A stretch of DNA of 64,000 bases from Streptomyces sp. MP131-18. GTDB lineage: Bacteria; Actinomycetota; Actinomycetes; Streptomycetales; Streptomycetaceae. Shown here in pieces: positions 27,362-35,418 of this stretch. Under the pieces are notes generated by a model that searched no databases, was not told where the DNA came from, and saw only the letters and a list, made by a program, of their open reading frames with translations. Location: the NCBI RefSeq assembly GCF_001984575.1, contig NZ_LZNS01000001.1, positions 7,331,012 through 7,395,011 on the forward strand. The letters run 5' to 3'. Within the stretch, counting starts at the first letter, position 1, and each line of letters begins with the position of its first letter. The position numbers and the translations under genes were made by a program.

Positions 27362-29095
27362 ATGACTGATGCGTATGTGCAGCCGAGCCCTTCCGACAGC
27401 CGGACTCCCGGGCGTTACCTCTGGTGGCTGGTCACGCGGCAGCGCCGCCGGATCGCCACCGGCTCCCTGCTGGGCATGCTGTGGATGACCGGCATGATGG
27501 TGCCGCCCTACGTGCTGGCCCGCGCCATCGACGACGGCCTCGCCCCGCGCGACTGGCCGGCCCTCGGCGGCTGGAGCGCGGCGTTCCTCGGCGTCGCCGG
27601 GGTGAACGCCCTCCTGGCCGTTGCCCTGCACCGGACGATGACGAAGGTCCGCATGGAGGCCGCGTTCCGCACCGCGCACGTGGTGGTGGTGCACACCACC
27701 CGGCTCGGCGCGTCGTTCTCCCGGCAGGTCACCGCGGGCGAGGTGGTCACCATCGCCATGACGGACGTCGGCGCGATCAGCAATACGCTCACCCTCGCCG
27801 GCCCCGGTCTCGGCGCGCTGCTGTCCTATGGCGTCGCCGCGGTCCTGCTGTTCTCGATCGCGCCCGCGCTGGGCGCCGTCGTGCTGATCGGCACCCTGCT
27901 GCTCGCCCTGCTGATCGGCCCGCTGCTGGTGCGGCTGCAACGCGTCGACGCCGGCTACCGCGAGCACCAGAGCGCGCTGGCCGCCCGGCTGGTCGACGTG
28001 GTCGGCGGACTGCGCGTGCTCGGCGGCCTGGGCGGCAAGGAGGTGTACGCCGGGCGCTACCGGCGCGGCTCGCAGGCCCTGCGCGCGCAGGGCCACCGGG
28101 TCGGCGCGGTCACCAGCTGGGTGCAGGCGCTCGGCGGCGGCCTGCCCACCCTGTTCCTGGCCGCCGTGACCTGGCTCGCGGCCCGCGCCGCCGTCCGCGG
28201 GACCATCTCCGTGGGCGAACTGGTCGCCGCCTACGGCTATGCCGCCGTGCTGGCGGTGCCCGTGTCGTTCCTCATCAAGAGCGGTCACGACATCACCCGC
28301 GGGCTGGTGGCGGGCCGGCGGCTCACCCGCTTCCTCGCGCTGGAGCCCGATGTCGCCGACCGCGGCGCGCCGTGCCCCGCCCCCGCACCGCACGCGCCCC
28401 TGCGGGACCCCGCCTCGGGCGTCGAGGTGGCCCCCGGGCGGCTGACGGCACTGGCCGGGGCCCGCCGCGGCGAGTGCGCCGACGTGGTCGACCGCCTGTG
28501 CCGCTTCGCCCCCTCCGCCGTGACCTGGGGCGGCGTCCGGCTGGACCAGGTGCCCCTGGAACGGGTCCGCGCACGCGTGCTCGTGGCCGACAACGACGCC
28601 GAGCTGTTCCCCGGAACGCTGCGCGAGGTGGTATCCGGCCGGGGGAGCCCGGACGACGAGGCGATCGAACGGGCCGTTCACGCGGCGATGGCGCAGGACA
28701 TCGTGCGCGCCCTGCCCGCGGGCCTCGACTCGCCCGTCCGCGCGCACGGCGGCAACCTCTCCGGCGGGCAGCGGCAGCGGCTGCGGCTGGCCCGCGCATT
28801 GCTCGCCGACCCGGAGGTGCTCGCCACGGTCGAGCCCACCTCGGCGGTCGACGCCCACACCGAGGCCGCCGTCGCCGCCCGCCTGCGCGCCGCCCGCGCG
28901 GGCCGGACCACCCTCGTCACCAGCACTTCGCCGCTGCTGCTCGCCCAGGCCGACACCGTGTACTACCTCGTCGACGGCAAGGTCTCGGCCACCGGCACCC
29001 ACCGCGAACTCCTGCGCACCTGCGCCGGTTACCGCGGTCTCGTCTCCAGGGGCGGACCCGACGCGGTCGAGACCCCGCCGGCCGACCGGGCGTGA
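27362..29095 (+). CDS. ABC exporter half-transporter with degenerate ATP site (StrV/StrW-like)
   Basis: 577 residues. N-terminal membrane domain with six predicted helices (about 20-320), then a nucleotide-binding domain. Walker A is destroyed: GARRGECA at 366-373 has Cys where Lys is required. Walker B has Val490 before Glu491, and the H-loop His is Ser. The signature LSGGQ at 466-470 is perfect. It must therefore work with the next gene's product, whose Walker motifs are intact. The pair probably exports the cluster product or confers self-resistance. It starts 22 bases after the regulator. Confidence 0.9.
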   Translation: MTDAYVQPSPSDSRTPGRYLWWLVTRQRRRIATGSLLGMLWMTGMMVPPYVLARAIDDGLAPRDWPALGGWSAAFLGVAGVNALLAVALHRTMTKVRMEAAFRTAHVVVVHTTRLGASFSRQVTAGEVVTIAMTDVGAISNTLTLAGPGLGALLSYGVAAVLLFSIAPALGAVVLIGTLLLALLIGPLLVRLQRVDAGYREHQSALAARLVDVVGGLRVLGGLGGKEVYAGRYRRGSQALRAQGHRVGAVTSWVQALGGGLPTLFLAAVTWLAARAAVRGTISVGELVAAYGYAAVLAVPVSFLIKSGHDITRGLVAGRRLTRFLALEPDVADRGAPCPAPAPHAPLRDPASGVEVAPGRLTALAGARRGECADVVDRLCRFAPSAVTWGGVRLDQVPLERVRARVLVADNDAELFPGTLREVVSGRGSPDDEAIERAVHAAMAQDIVRALPAGLDSPVRAHGGNLSGGQRQRLRLARALLADPEVLATVEPTSAVDAHTEAAVAARLRAARAGRTTLVTSTSPLLLAQADTVYYLVDGKVSATGTHRELLRTCAGYRGLVSRGGPDAVETPPADRA

Positions 29096-29140
29096 CGCCC
29101 GCCGGTCCCGTACCACAGCACCGCCCCAGGAGAGCGCCCC

Positions 29141-30949
29141 ATGGCATCCCCCACGCCCCCGCCCGGCCCCGGACCCGGTTTCACCCTGCCCGTCGCCACC
29201 CCGGCAGGCACCCGCCGCGCCGCGTACCGGCTGCTCCGGCAGGACGCGCGTGCCGTCGCCCTGCTCGTCGCGATCACCGTTCTCGCCGCGGGCGCGGGGC
29301 TCGCCGGCCCGTGGGTCCTGGGCCGGATCATCGACGGCGTCCGGGACGGCGCGGACGCCGGAACGGTGGACCGCCTCGCCGTCGTCATCGCCCTCGTCGC
29401 CCTGACGCAGCTGCTGCTCGCGCGCCAGGCGCGGCTCGCCGCCCACCGGCTGGGGGAGCGGACGCTGGCCCGCATCCGGGAGCAGTACGTCGAACGCACC
29501 CTCGCCCTGCCCGCCTCCGTCGTGGAGCGCGCCGGGGTCGGCGACCTGACCATGCGCGGGACCAACGACATCGGGGCCGTCGCCGTCGTCCTGCGGGACG
29601 CGGGCCCCGACGTGCTGATCGCCTCGGTGCAAGTGCTGTTCACGGTCTGCCTGCTCTTCGCCGTCACCCCCGTCCTCGGTGCCTGCGGACTGGTGGGGAT
29701 GTTCGGCCTCGCGTTCGTCGCCCGCTGGTACCTGCGGCGGGCGCACGCCGCCTACCTGGCGGAGGGCGCGGCGAACGCGGGCCTGTCCGAGGTGCTGGCC
29801 ACGACCGCGTCCGGCGCCCGCACCGTGGAGGCGCTGGGCCTGGCCGAACGCCGCGTCGCCGCCTGCCGGGACGCGATCGGCGTGAGCCGCGCGGCGCGGA
29901 TGCGCACGCTGTTCCTGCGCACCGTCCTCTTCCCCGCGATGGACGTCTCCTACGCGGTGCCCGTGGTCGGCGTGCTGCTGGCCGGCGGATTCCTGTACGG
30001 CCAGGGGGCGGTGAGCCTGGGCGAGGTGGTCGCCTCCGCCCTGTACCTCCAGCAGCTGTCCCAGCCGCTGGACGCAATCCTGCTGCGCATGGAGCAACTT
30101 CAGAGCAGCGGCGCCTCGTTCGCCCGTGTTGAGGGGGTGGGCCGGCTCGTTCCCGCGGCCACCGCCGCGGCCACCACCGGGCCCGCCGCGGCCCCCGTGC
30201 CCGACGGGCACCGGATCGAGGCCGTGGACGTGCGGTACGGCTACGCGGACGGCCCCGATGTGCTGCACGGCGTGAGCCTCGGCGTCGAACCGGGCGAGCG
30301 CCTCGCCCTGGTGGGCCCCTCCGGGGCCGGCAAGTCCACTCTCGGGCGGCTGCTCGCGGGGATCGACGCGCCGCGCGCCGGCCGTATCACCGTGGGAAAC
30401 GTGCCGGTGGCCGAGCTCGGCCCGAGCCGGCTGCGCCGCCAGGTGGTGCTGGTCACCCAGGAGAACCACGTCTTCATCGGCACGGTCCGCGACAACCTGT
30501 CGATCGTCGCCCCCCACGCCTCGGACGGCCGGCTCCGTTCGGTACTCGCCGCGGTCGGCGCGGACTGGCTCGACGAGCTGCCCGACGGCCTCGGCACCGA
30601 GGTCGGGGCGGGCGGCCACCGGCTCGACGCGGCGGCGGCCCAGCAACTCGCGCTCGCCCGCGTCGTGCTGGCCGACCCGCACACCCTGATCCTCGACGAG
30701 GCGACGGCGCTGCTCGACCCGACGACCGCCCGTGCCACCGAACGGGCCCTGGCCGCCGTGCTGGCGGGCCGGACGGTCATCGCGATCGCCCACCGCCTGC
30801 ACACCGCGCACGACGCGGACCGGGTGGCGGTCATGGAGGAGGGCCGCCTCATCGAGGTGGGCACGCACGACGACCTCGTGGCCAAGGGCGGGGCGTACGC
30901 CGCCCTGTGGGACTCCTGGCACGGCCGCCCGGCCGGTCCTTCCTGGTGA
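29141..30949 (+). CDS. ABC exporter half-transporter with intact Walker motifs, partner of 27362
   Basis: 602 residues. Six predicted membrane helices (about 30-330) and a nucleotide-binding domain with intact Walker A GPSGAGKST (Lys398), Walker B LILDEATALLD and the H-loop His in IAIAHRLH. The signature motif is lost: LDAAAA at 495-500 replaces LSGGQR. Together with the upstream subunit it makes one complete and one dead ATP site, the pattern of asymmetric heterodimeric exporters. It follows 45 bases later and ends the cluster. The second ATP site is expected to act structurally. Confidence 0.92.
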   Translation: MASPTPPPGPGPGFTLPVATPAGTRRAAYRLLRQDARAVALLVAITVLAAGAGLAGPWVLGRIIDGVRDGADAGTVDRLAVVIALVALTQLLLARQARLAAHRLGERTLARIREQYVERTLALPASVVERAGVGDLTMRGTNDIGAVAVVLRDAGPDVLIASVQVLFTVCLLFAVTPVLGACGLVGMFGLAFVARWYLRRAHAAYLAEGAANAGLSEVLATTASGARTVEALGLAERRVAACRDAIGVSRAARMRTLFLRTVLFPAMDVSYAVPVVGVLLAGGFLYGQGAVSLGEVVASALYLQQLSQPLDAILLRMEQLQSSGASFARVEGVGRLVPAATAAATTGPAAAPVPDGHRIEAVDVRYGYADGPDVLHGVSLGVEPGERLALVGPSGAGKSTLGRLLAGIDAPRAGRITVGNVPVAELGPSRLRRQVVLVTQENHVFIGTVRDNLSIVAPHASDGRLRSVLAAVGADWLDELPDGLGTEVGAGGHRLDAAAAQQLALARVVLADPHTLILDEATALLDPTTARATERALAAVLAGRTVIAIAHRLHTAHDADRVAVMEEGRLIEVGTHDDLVAKGGAYAALWDSWHGRPAGPSW

Positions 30950-31029
30950 GCACCGGGCAGCGGTGCGCGAACGTGCGGCCTCCCGGTGGCAGCGCGGGCG
31001 GGGCGGCGCGACCCGCCGCCCCGCCCGGG

Positions 31030-31855
31030 TCAGGAACGGGCGCGGGCCGCGGTGAACCGTTCGGTCCGGTACCGGGTGCGGTCCAGGTACGCGGTCTCCG
31101 CGGCGGCGCCGGTCGTGCCGTAGGCGCCCTCGGAGGTCAGGTAGCCGTGGCCGGGCGGTGGGCCGGCGAGGGCCGGGCTCGATCATGGTGCCCTCGTGCC
31201 ACTCGTTGGAGGACGTGATCGACACCCAGTCGGGCGGGCCGCCGTTCTCCGGTGCCAGCGCACCTGACCACTGGGCGTCGTATGCCGCGCCGTCGGCATG
31301 GTCCAGGGCGGGTGTGGTGGTGCCCGGCACGGCGCGGTCGTCGAGGCAAAAGGGGCTGATCGAAGGTGCCAGGACCCGGCGGTTGGGCCGGCGCCAGTCG
31401 GCGATGCCGCGCCAGCCGGTGAAGTCCCCGAAGTTGGTGTGGTTGTTCAGGCCACCGAAGTGGCTCGCCCGGGAGACGTCCGTCGTCTGCGTCAGGGCGC
31501 TGTTGTCCTCGTTGACCGCGGCCGGCGGCGACCAGTCCGTGACGGCGAGGCTGTCGAAGACGTAGCACGCGGGCCGGTTGCCGTGGCCGGCCGACCGGTA
31601 GAAGGCCGGGTGGGAGCCGTAGGCGGCGTTGATGTACTCGATGTCCGCGACGGTGGACGCGGCCGCCCGCCCGCCGTACGGCTCCAGGTGCCAGGCGCCC
31701 CGCACGCCGTGCTCGGCGGCGATGTCGAGCAGCAGCGGCACCCGCTGGTCCTCGTAACCGCCCTGCCCCCACCAGGTGGTGGCGACCACGCCGACGCCCG
31801 CCTGCCGAATCCACGTCATGTGCTGGGCGACCACGGCGCTGTCCCCGGAGCTCAC
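31030..31855 (-). pseudogene. Broken GH99-like endo-alpha-mannosidase gene
   Basis: The frame from 31855 encodes a GH99-type core (GVGVVATTWWGQGG, GVRGAWHLEPYGGR, WVSITSSNEWHEGTMIEP) but begins mid-domain at SSGDSAVVAQHM, so the signal peptide and first part of the barrel are gone. After MIEP the frame is lost. The natural C-terminus (GYLTSEGAYGTTG...ARS, stop) continues in another minus-strand frame down to 31030, so one net frameshift lies at about 31150-31178. The live enzyme would cut alpha-mannosides outside the cell. Truncated and shifted, it is unlikely to be functional. Confidence 0.8.
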
Positions 31856-32057
31856 CGGCTACCACGACGCCCCGCACGCCGCGACGCGCACCCATATCCG
31901 CGGGCTGGGCGACGCCGCGCTCGACCGCGTCGTCGACCGCGGCTGGACGCCGCCCGTCACCCTCGGCGTTCGCCTGATCAGCGTCGTCTCCGACGACCTC
32001 CACCACGCGGGCCGGGCCGCCTACCTCCGCGGCCTGCTGCTCGGCAGCAGCACCTGA
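31851..32057 (+). pseudogene. C-terminal fragment of a DinB-like protein
   Basis: About 68 residues on the plus strand (LTGYHDAPHAATRTHIRGLG, then TPPVTLGVRLISVVSDDLHH and GRAAYLRGLLLG) ending in TGA. The HH and QAAY-like end resemble the metal-binding C-terminus of DinB or mycothiol-dependent proteins. No start or N-terminal half exists upstream, where the sequence changes into the truncated GH99 gene at about 31855. The two fragments abut, marking a deletion or recombination joint. Confidence 0.55.
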
Positions 32058-32090
32058 CGGCGTGTCAGCTGCGGCCCGCGGCCGCCACGT

Positions 32091-33143
32091 TCACGTCGAG
32101 TCGCGGATCACCAGCCGGCACGGCAGGTACTCCACCCCGCTCCTGGCCCGGCCGTCGATCGCCTCCAGCAGCCGGACGGCGGCGGCGCGGCCCAGCTCGC
32201 CGAGCGCCATGTCGACCGTCGTGAGCGGCGGGCGGCAGGCGGTGGCCATCACGTCCCAGTTGTCGAAACCGGCCAGCGCGATGTCCCCCGGAACGGTGCG
32301 CCCCACCTCCCGCAGGCTGTCCGCGGCGCCGCGGGCGATCTGGTCGCTGCCGCAGAACACCGCGTCGCACCGCGGGTCGGCGTGCAGCACGTGCTGCACC
32401 GCCTGCCGCCCCCAGGGCTCGTTCCACTCGCCGTACAGCACCTTCCCGGCCGCGGGCGCAAGTCCTGCCTCGGCCAGCGTCCGGCGGAAGGCGGCGGCGC
32501 GCACCTGGGAGGAGTGGTGCCGTGCCGGGCCCGTGATGTGCGCGATGCGGGAACGGCCCGCGGCGATCAGATGCCGCACCGCTTCGCACGCGCCCTGCTC
32601 CTCGTCGGGGGCCACGGACAGGTCCTGCGCGCTCTGCGAGGGCGCCATGGCGTAGACGACCGGCACGTCGAGGAACTGCCGCAGCGGCGGCCGGGGATCG
32701 GTGCGCCGCCCGGCGACGATGATGCCGTCGACGCGCCGGGAGGCCAGCGCCTGGAGGTGGTGCCGCTCGCGGATGGCGTCGCCGCGGGTGTCGCAGAGGA
32801 ACACGGAGATCTCGCCCGCCCCCAGCGCGTCCTCGGCGCCGAGCAGCACCGGCAGGCTGAAGCGCCCGACGTGGTCGGTGGTGACCAGGCCGACGGTGAA
32901 ACTGCGGCCGCTCAGCAGGCTGCGGGCCATCTCGTTGGGCCGGAAGCCGAGTTGCCTCGCGGCGTCGGCCACCCGCGACCTGGTCTCCTCGCGCAGCTTG
33001 CCGCGGTTGTTGAGGGCCTTGGACGCGGTGCCGACCGACACTCCGGCCAGGGCGGCGACGTCGGCGATGGTGACACGCGGCCTGGCCGGGGCCCGCCCGC
33101 CGTCCGGCCGCGCCTCCCGCCTGCTGCCCTGTGAATCGGACAA
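32091..33143 (-). CDS. LacI-family transcriptional repressor of the GH127/sugar operon
   Basis: 350 residues from a TTG at 33143; an ATG-type start further upstream at 33248 is possible but has poor ribosome-site spacing. The LacI helix-turn-helix is VTIADVAALAGVSVGTASKALNNRG, followed by the hinge RPNEMARSLLSGRS and a periplasmic-binding-like sensor domain (TVGLVTTDHVGRF to ALAGFDNWDV). It probably represses the divergent operon at 33406 until an arabinose-type inducer binds. Two similar AAACC...TTTTCC sequences, one at its own start and one in the operon promoter, are candidate operators. Confidence 0.9.
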   Translation of the reverse strand: MSDSQGSRREARPDGGRAPARPRVTIADVAALAGVSVGTASKALNNRGKLREETRSRVADAARQLGFRPNEMARSLLSGRSFTVGLVTTDHVGRFSLPVLLGAEDALGAGEISVFLCDTRGDAIRERHHLQALASRRVDGIIVAGRRTDPRPPLRQFLDVPVVYAMAPSQSAQDLSVAPDEEQGACEAVRHLIAAGRSRIAHITGPARHHSSQVRAAAFRRTLAEAGLAPAAGKVLYGEWNEPWGRQAVQHVLHADPRCDAVFCGSDQIARGAADSLREVGRTVPGDIALAGFDNWDVMATACRPPLTTVDMALGELGRAAAVRLLEAIDGRARSGVEYLPCRLVIRDST

Positions 33144-33152
33144 ACCTTTTCC
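33142..33152. promoter_or_regulatory. Possible second LacI half-operator at the repressor start
   Basis: AAACCTTTTCC differs from the operon operator core AAACCCTTTTCC (33302-33313) by one missing C. It covers the repressor start codon, 160 bp from the other copy, so autorepression or looping is possible. Confidence 0.35.
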
Positions 33153-33253
33153 CCACTCCCCGCCCGCGGGTGCGAGCGCCGAATCCTGAGCACCGTCCGC
33201 CCGGCCGGGACCCGGACCGCCGGACGGTCGATCATACTCCGGGCGCACACCTC

Positions 33254-33283
33254 TTGACCCGCCGTTCCCGGCGCACCTAGATT
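33254..33283 (+). promoter_or_regulatory. Promoter of the GH127/ABC sugar operon
   Basis: TTGACC (33254-33259), an 18-bp spacer and TAGATT (33278-33283) make a good vegetative-type promoter pointing at the GH127 gene. Confidence 0.65.
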
Positions 33284-33298
33284 CCGAGGCAACATTTG

Positions 33299-33314
33299 AG
33301 GAAACCCTTTTCCT
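33299..33314. promoter_or_regulatory. LacI-type operator downstream of the -10 box
   Basis: AGGAAA and TTTCCT are perfect 6-bp arms around CCCT. The site lies just after the expected transcription start, a blocking position for the neighbouring LacI-family repressor. Confidence 0.6.
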
Positions 33315-33405
33315 TGATTGCCGCCGAGGCGACAGTCGAAGAAGCGTCCGAGACGCACGTCGAGATCACTGCCCGCGCCGCGCACCGCCCTCAGGGAGCA
33401 CGCAC

Positions 33406-35418
33406 ATGCCCGTCCGTACCGGACCCGTCCACGGACCCCTCATGCCGACCGAATCAGCCCGCACCGCGCTGCGGCCCGCGAGCGACGCCGAGATCACCGG
33501 CGGCCTCTGGGCCGCCCGCCGCTCGGTCAACGCCGACGTCAGCGTGCCCGACGGCTACGAACGCCTCACGGAGGCCGGCAACTTCCACAATCTCCGGCTC
33601 GCGGCGGGCACCGCGACCGGCGAGTACGTCAACAACCTGCCGTTCCTCGACTCGGACGTCTACAAGTGGCTGGAGGCCGTCGCCTGGCAGCTGGGCGACC
33701 CGGCCACCGGCGCCGACGAGGCCGCCCGGCTGACCGAACGGGTCGAGGAGGTCACCCGCCTGCTCGCCGAGGCGCAGGAGGAGAGCGGCTACCTCCAGTC
33801 CTACTACCAGGTGGTGCGCCCGGAGCGGCGCTGGGCCGAGCTCGACTGGGGCCACGAACTGTACTGCGCGGGGCACCTGATCCAGGCGGCCGTGGCGCAC
33901 CGGCGCACCACCGGCAGCACCGGCCTCCTCGACGTCGCCCGCCGCTTCGCCGACCACATCGACACCGTCTTCGGCACGGCGGAGGGCCGCATCGACGGCG
34001 TGTGCGGCCACCCCGAGATCGAGACCGCGCTCGTCGAGCTGTACCGCTGCACCGGCGAGGAGCGCTACCTGACGCTGGCCCGCTACTTCATCGACCGCAG
34101 GGGCCACGGCCTGCTGCCCGTCGGCCGCTTCGGCGACAAATACTGGCAGGACCACGTGCCGGTGCGGGACGCCGACGCGGTGGCCGGCCACTCCGTCCGC
34201 CAGTTGTACCTGCTCGCGGGCGAGGTGGACGTCTACGCGGAGACCGGCGACACCGACCTGCTCGCCGCCTCGGAACGGCTGTGGGAGGAGATGGCCGCCA
34301 CCAAGACCTACCTGACCGGCGGCCTCGGCGCCCACCACACCGACGAATCCTTCGGCGACCCCTACGAACTGCCCTCGGAGCGCGCCTACACCGAGACCTG
34401 CGCGGCCATCGCCTCCGCCATGTTCAGCTGGCGGCTGCTGCTCGCCACCGGCCGCGCCCGGTACGCCGACCACATGGAACGCGTCCTGTTCAACGGCTTC
34501 CTCTCCGGCGTCTCGCTGGACGGGGCGCACTACTCCTACGTCAACCCCCTCCACGTGCGCGACGGCCACGTGCCGGGCGGCGGCGACCGGCTGGCCTACC
34601 GGACCCGCTGGTTCCACTGCGCCTGCTGCCCGCCCAACGTCATGCGCATGCTCGCCGCCCTGCCGCACTACCTGGCCGCGCGCGACGGCGAGGGCCTCAC
34701 GCTGCACCAGTACGCGACCGGCACCTACGCGGCCGAGGGCATCGGCGGCGCGACCGGCCGCGCCGCCGTCGAGGTCGCGACCGACTACCCGTGGAACGGC
34801 CGGGTGCGCGTGACCGTCACCGAGGCCCCGGACGCCGACTGGACCCTCACCCTGCGCGTCCCGGCCTGGTCGTCCGGCGCCTGGCGGGCCACGGCGGCGG
34901 GCGAGCCCGTCGACGCGGACGCGGAAGGGGAGGGCTGGCTGCGCATCCGCCGCCGCTGGCGGGCGGGCGACACGGTGGACCTCGACCTGGACCTCGCGCC
35001 GCGGCTGACCGCGCCGCCCTCGCGCGCCGACGCGCTGCGCGGCTGCGTCGCCATCGAACGCGGGCCGCTGGTCTACTGCACCGAGGGCACCGACCACCCC
35101 GAGGGCACCGCGCTCGACGACCTGCGCATCGACCAGGACAGGCCGCTGCGCGAGGCCGAGGCGCCCGGCCTGCTGGGCGGCATCGTCACCGTGCACGCGA
35201 CGGGTGCCGCCGCCCCGCCCGCGGACACCGGCGACTGGTGGCCCTACGGCCCCGCCGCCGCGCCCGCCGAAGCGGCCGGGGAGCGCGCCGAGTTCACCGC
35301 CGTCCCTTACCACCTGTGGGGACACCGCACGCACGCCTCGATGCGGGTGTGGCTGCCCGCGCTCGGCTCGGCGGGTGGCGCCGGCGGCGGCCCCGCGGCG
35401 AACGGAGCGGTCCGGTGA
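33406..35418 (+). CDS. GH127-family beta-L-arabinofuranosidase
   Basis: 670 residues, cytoplasmic (no signal peptide). Alpha/alpha barrel with DSDVYKWLEA, GYLQSYYQ, WGHELYCAGHLIQAA and AGHSVRQLYL, then the zinc/cysteine site: Glu and Cys in AYTETCA and the CC pair in WFHCACCPPNVMR. In the family (HypBA1) one of these cysteines is the nucleophile and the set binds zinc. It releases L-arabinose from beta-linked oligosaccharides brought in by the ABC importer below. ATG at 33406 with AGGGAG 7 bases upstream. Its stop overlaps the binding-protein start. Confidence 0.93.
   Translation: MPVRTGPVHGPLMPTESARTALRPASDAEITGGLWAARRSVNADVSVPDGYERLTEAGNFHNLRLAAGTATGEYVNNLPFLDSDVYKWLEAVAWQLGDPATGADEAARLTERVEEVTRLLAEAQEESGYLQSYYQVVRPERRWAELDWGHELYCAGHLIQAAVAHRRTTGSTGLLDVARRFADHIDTVFGTAEGRIDGVCGHPEIETALVELYRCTGEERYLTLARYFIDRRGHGLLPVGRFGDKYWQDHVPVRDADAVAGHSVRQLYLLAGEVDVYAETGDTDLLAASERLWEEMAATKTYLTGGLGAHHTDESFGDPYELPSERAYTETCAAIASAMFSWRLLLATGRARYADHMERVLFNGFLSGVSLDGAHYSYVNPLHVRDGHVPGGGDRLAYRTRWFHCACCPPNVMRMLAALPHYLAARDGEGLTLHQYATGTYAAEGIGGATGRAAVEVATDYPWNGRVRVTVTEAPDADWTLTLRVPAWSSGAWRATAAGEPVDADAEGEGWLRIRRRWRAGDTVDLDLDLAPRLTAPPSRADALRGCVAIERGPLVYCTEGTDHPEGTALDDLRIDQDRPLREAEAPGLLGGIVTVHATGAAAPPADTGDWWPYGPAAAPAEAAGERAEFTAVPYHLWGHRTHASMRVWLPALGSAGGAGGGPAANGAVR

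Larger units (their letters stand above)
8800..30949. other. Candidate saccharide-type biosynthetic gene cluster (approximate limits)
   Basis: About 20 genes with a cluster-type regulator (26332) and a dedicated exporter pair (27362, 29141). They include two glycosyltransferases, two sugar-dehydratase or decarboxylase-type PLP proteins, SDR, GMC and Zn-dehydrogenases, an aminotransferase, a sulfotransferase, a methyltransferase, a PhyH oxygenase and UDP-GlcNAc 2-epimerase. There is no PKS, NRPS or 2-deoxy-scyllo-inosose synthase. Boundaries are inferred: the left edge is the dha operon and the right edge the pseudogene zone at 31030. Product unknown. Confidence 0.6.

Noticed and set aside
8800..30949. 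A classic 2-deoxystreptamine aminoglycoside cluster
   Set aside because: No inosose synthase or matching aminotransferase was found, so only a general saccharide-type cluster is claimed.
27140..31855. A single giant minus-strand protein opposite the exporter and regulator genes
   Set aside because: Only the part at 31180-31855 has protein-like content (GH99 remnant). The rest is a GC-driven open frame opposite well-supported genes.
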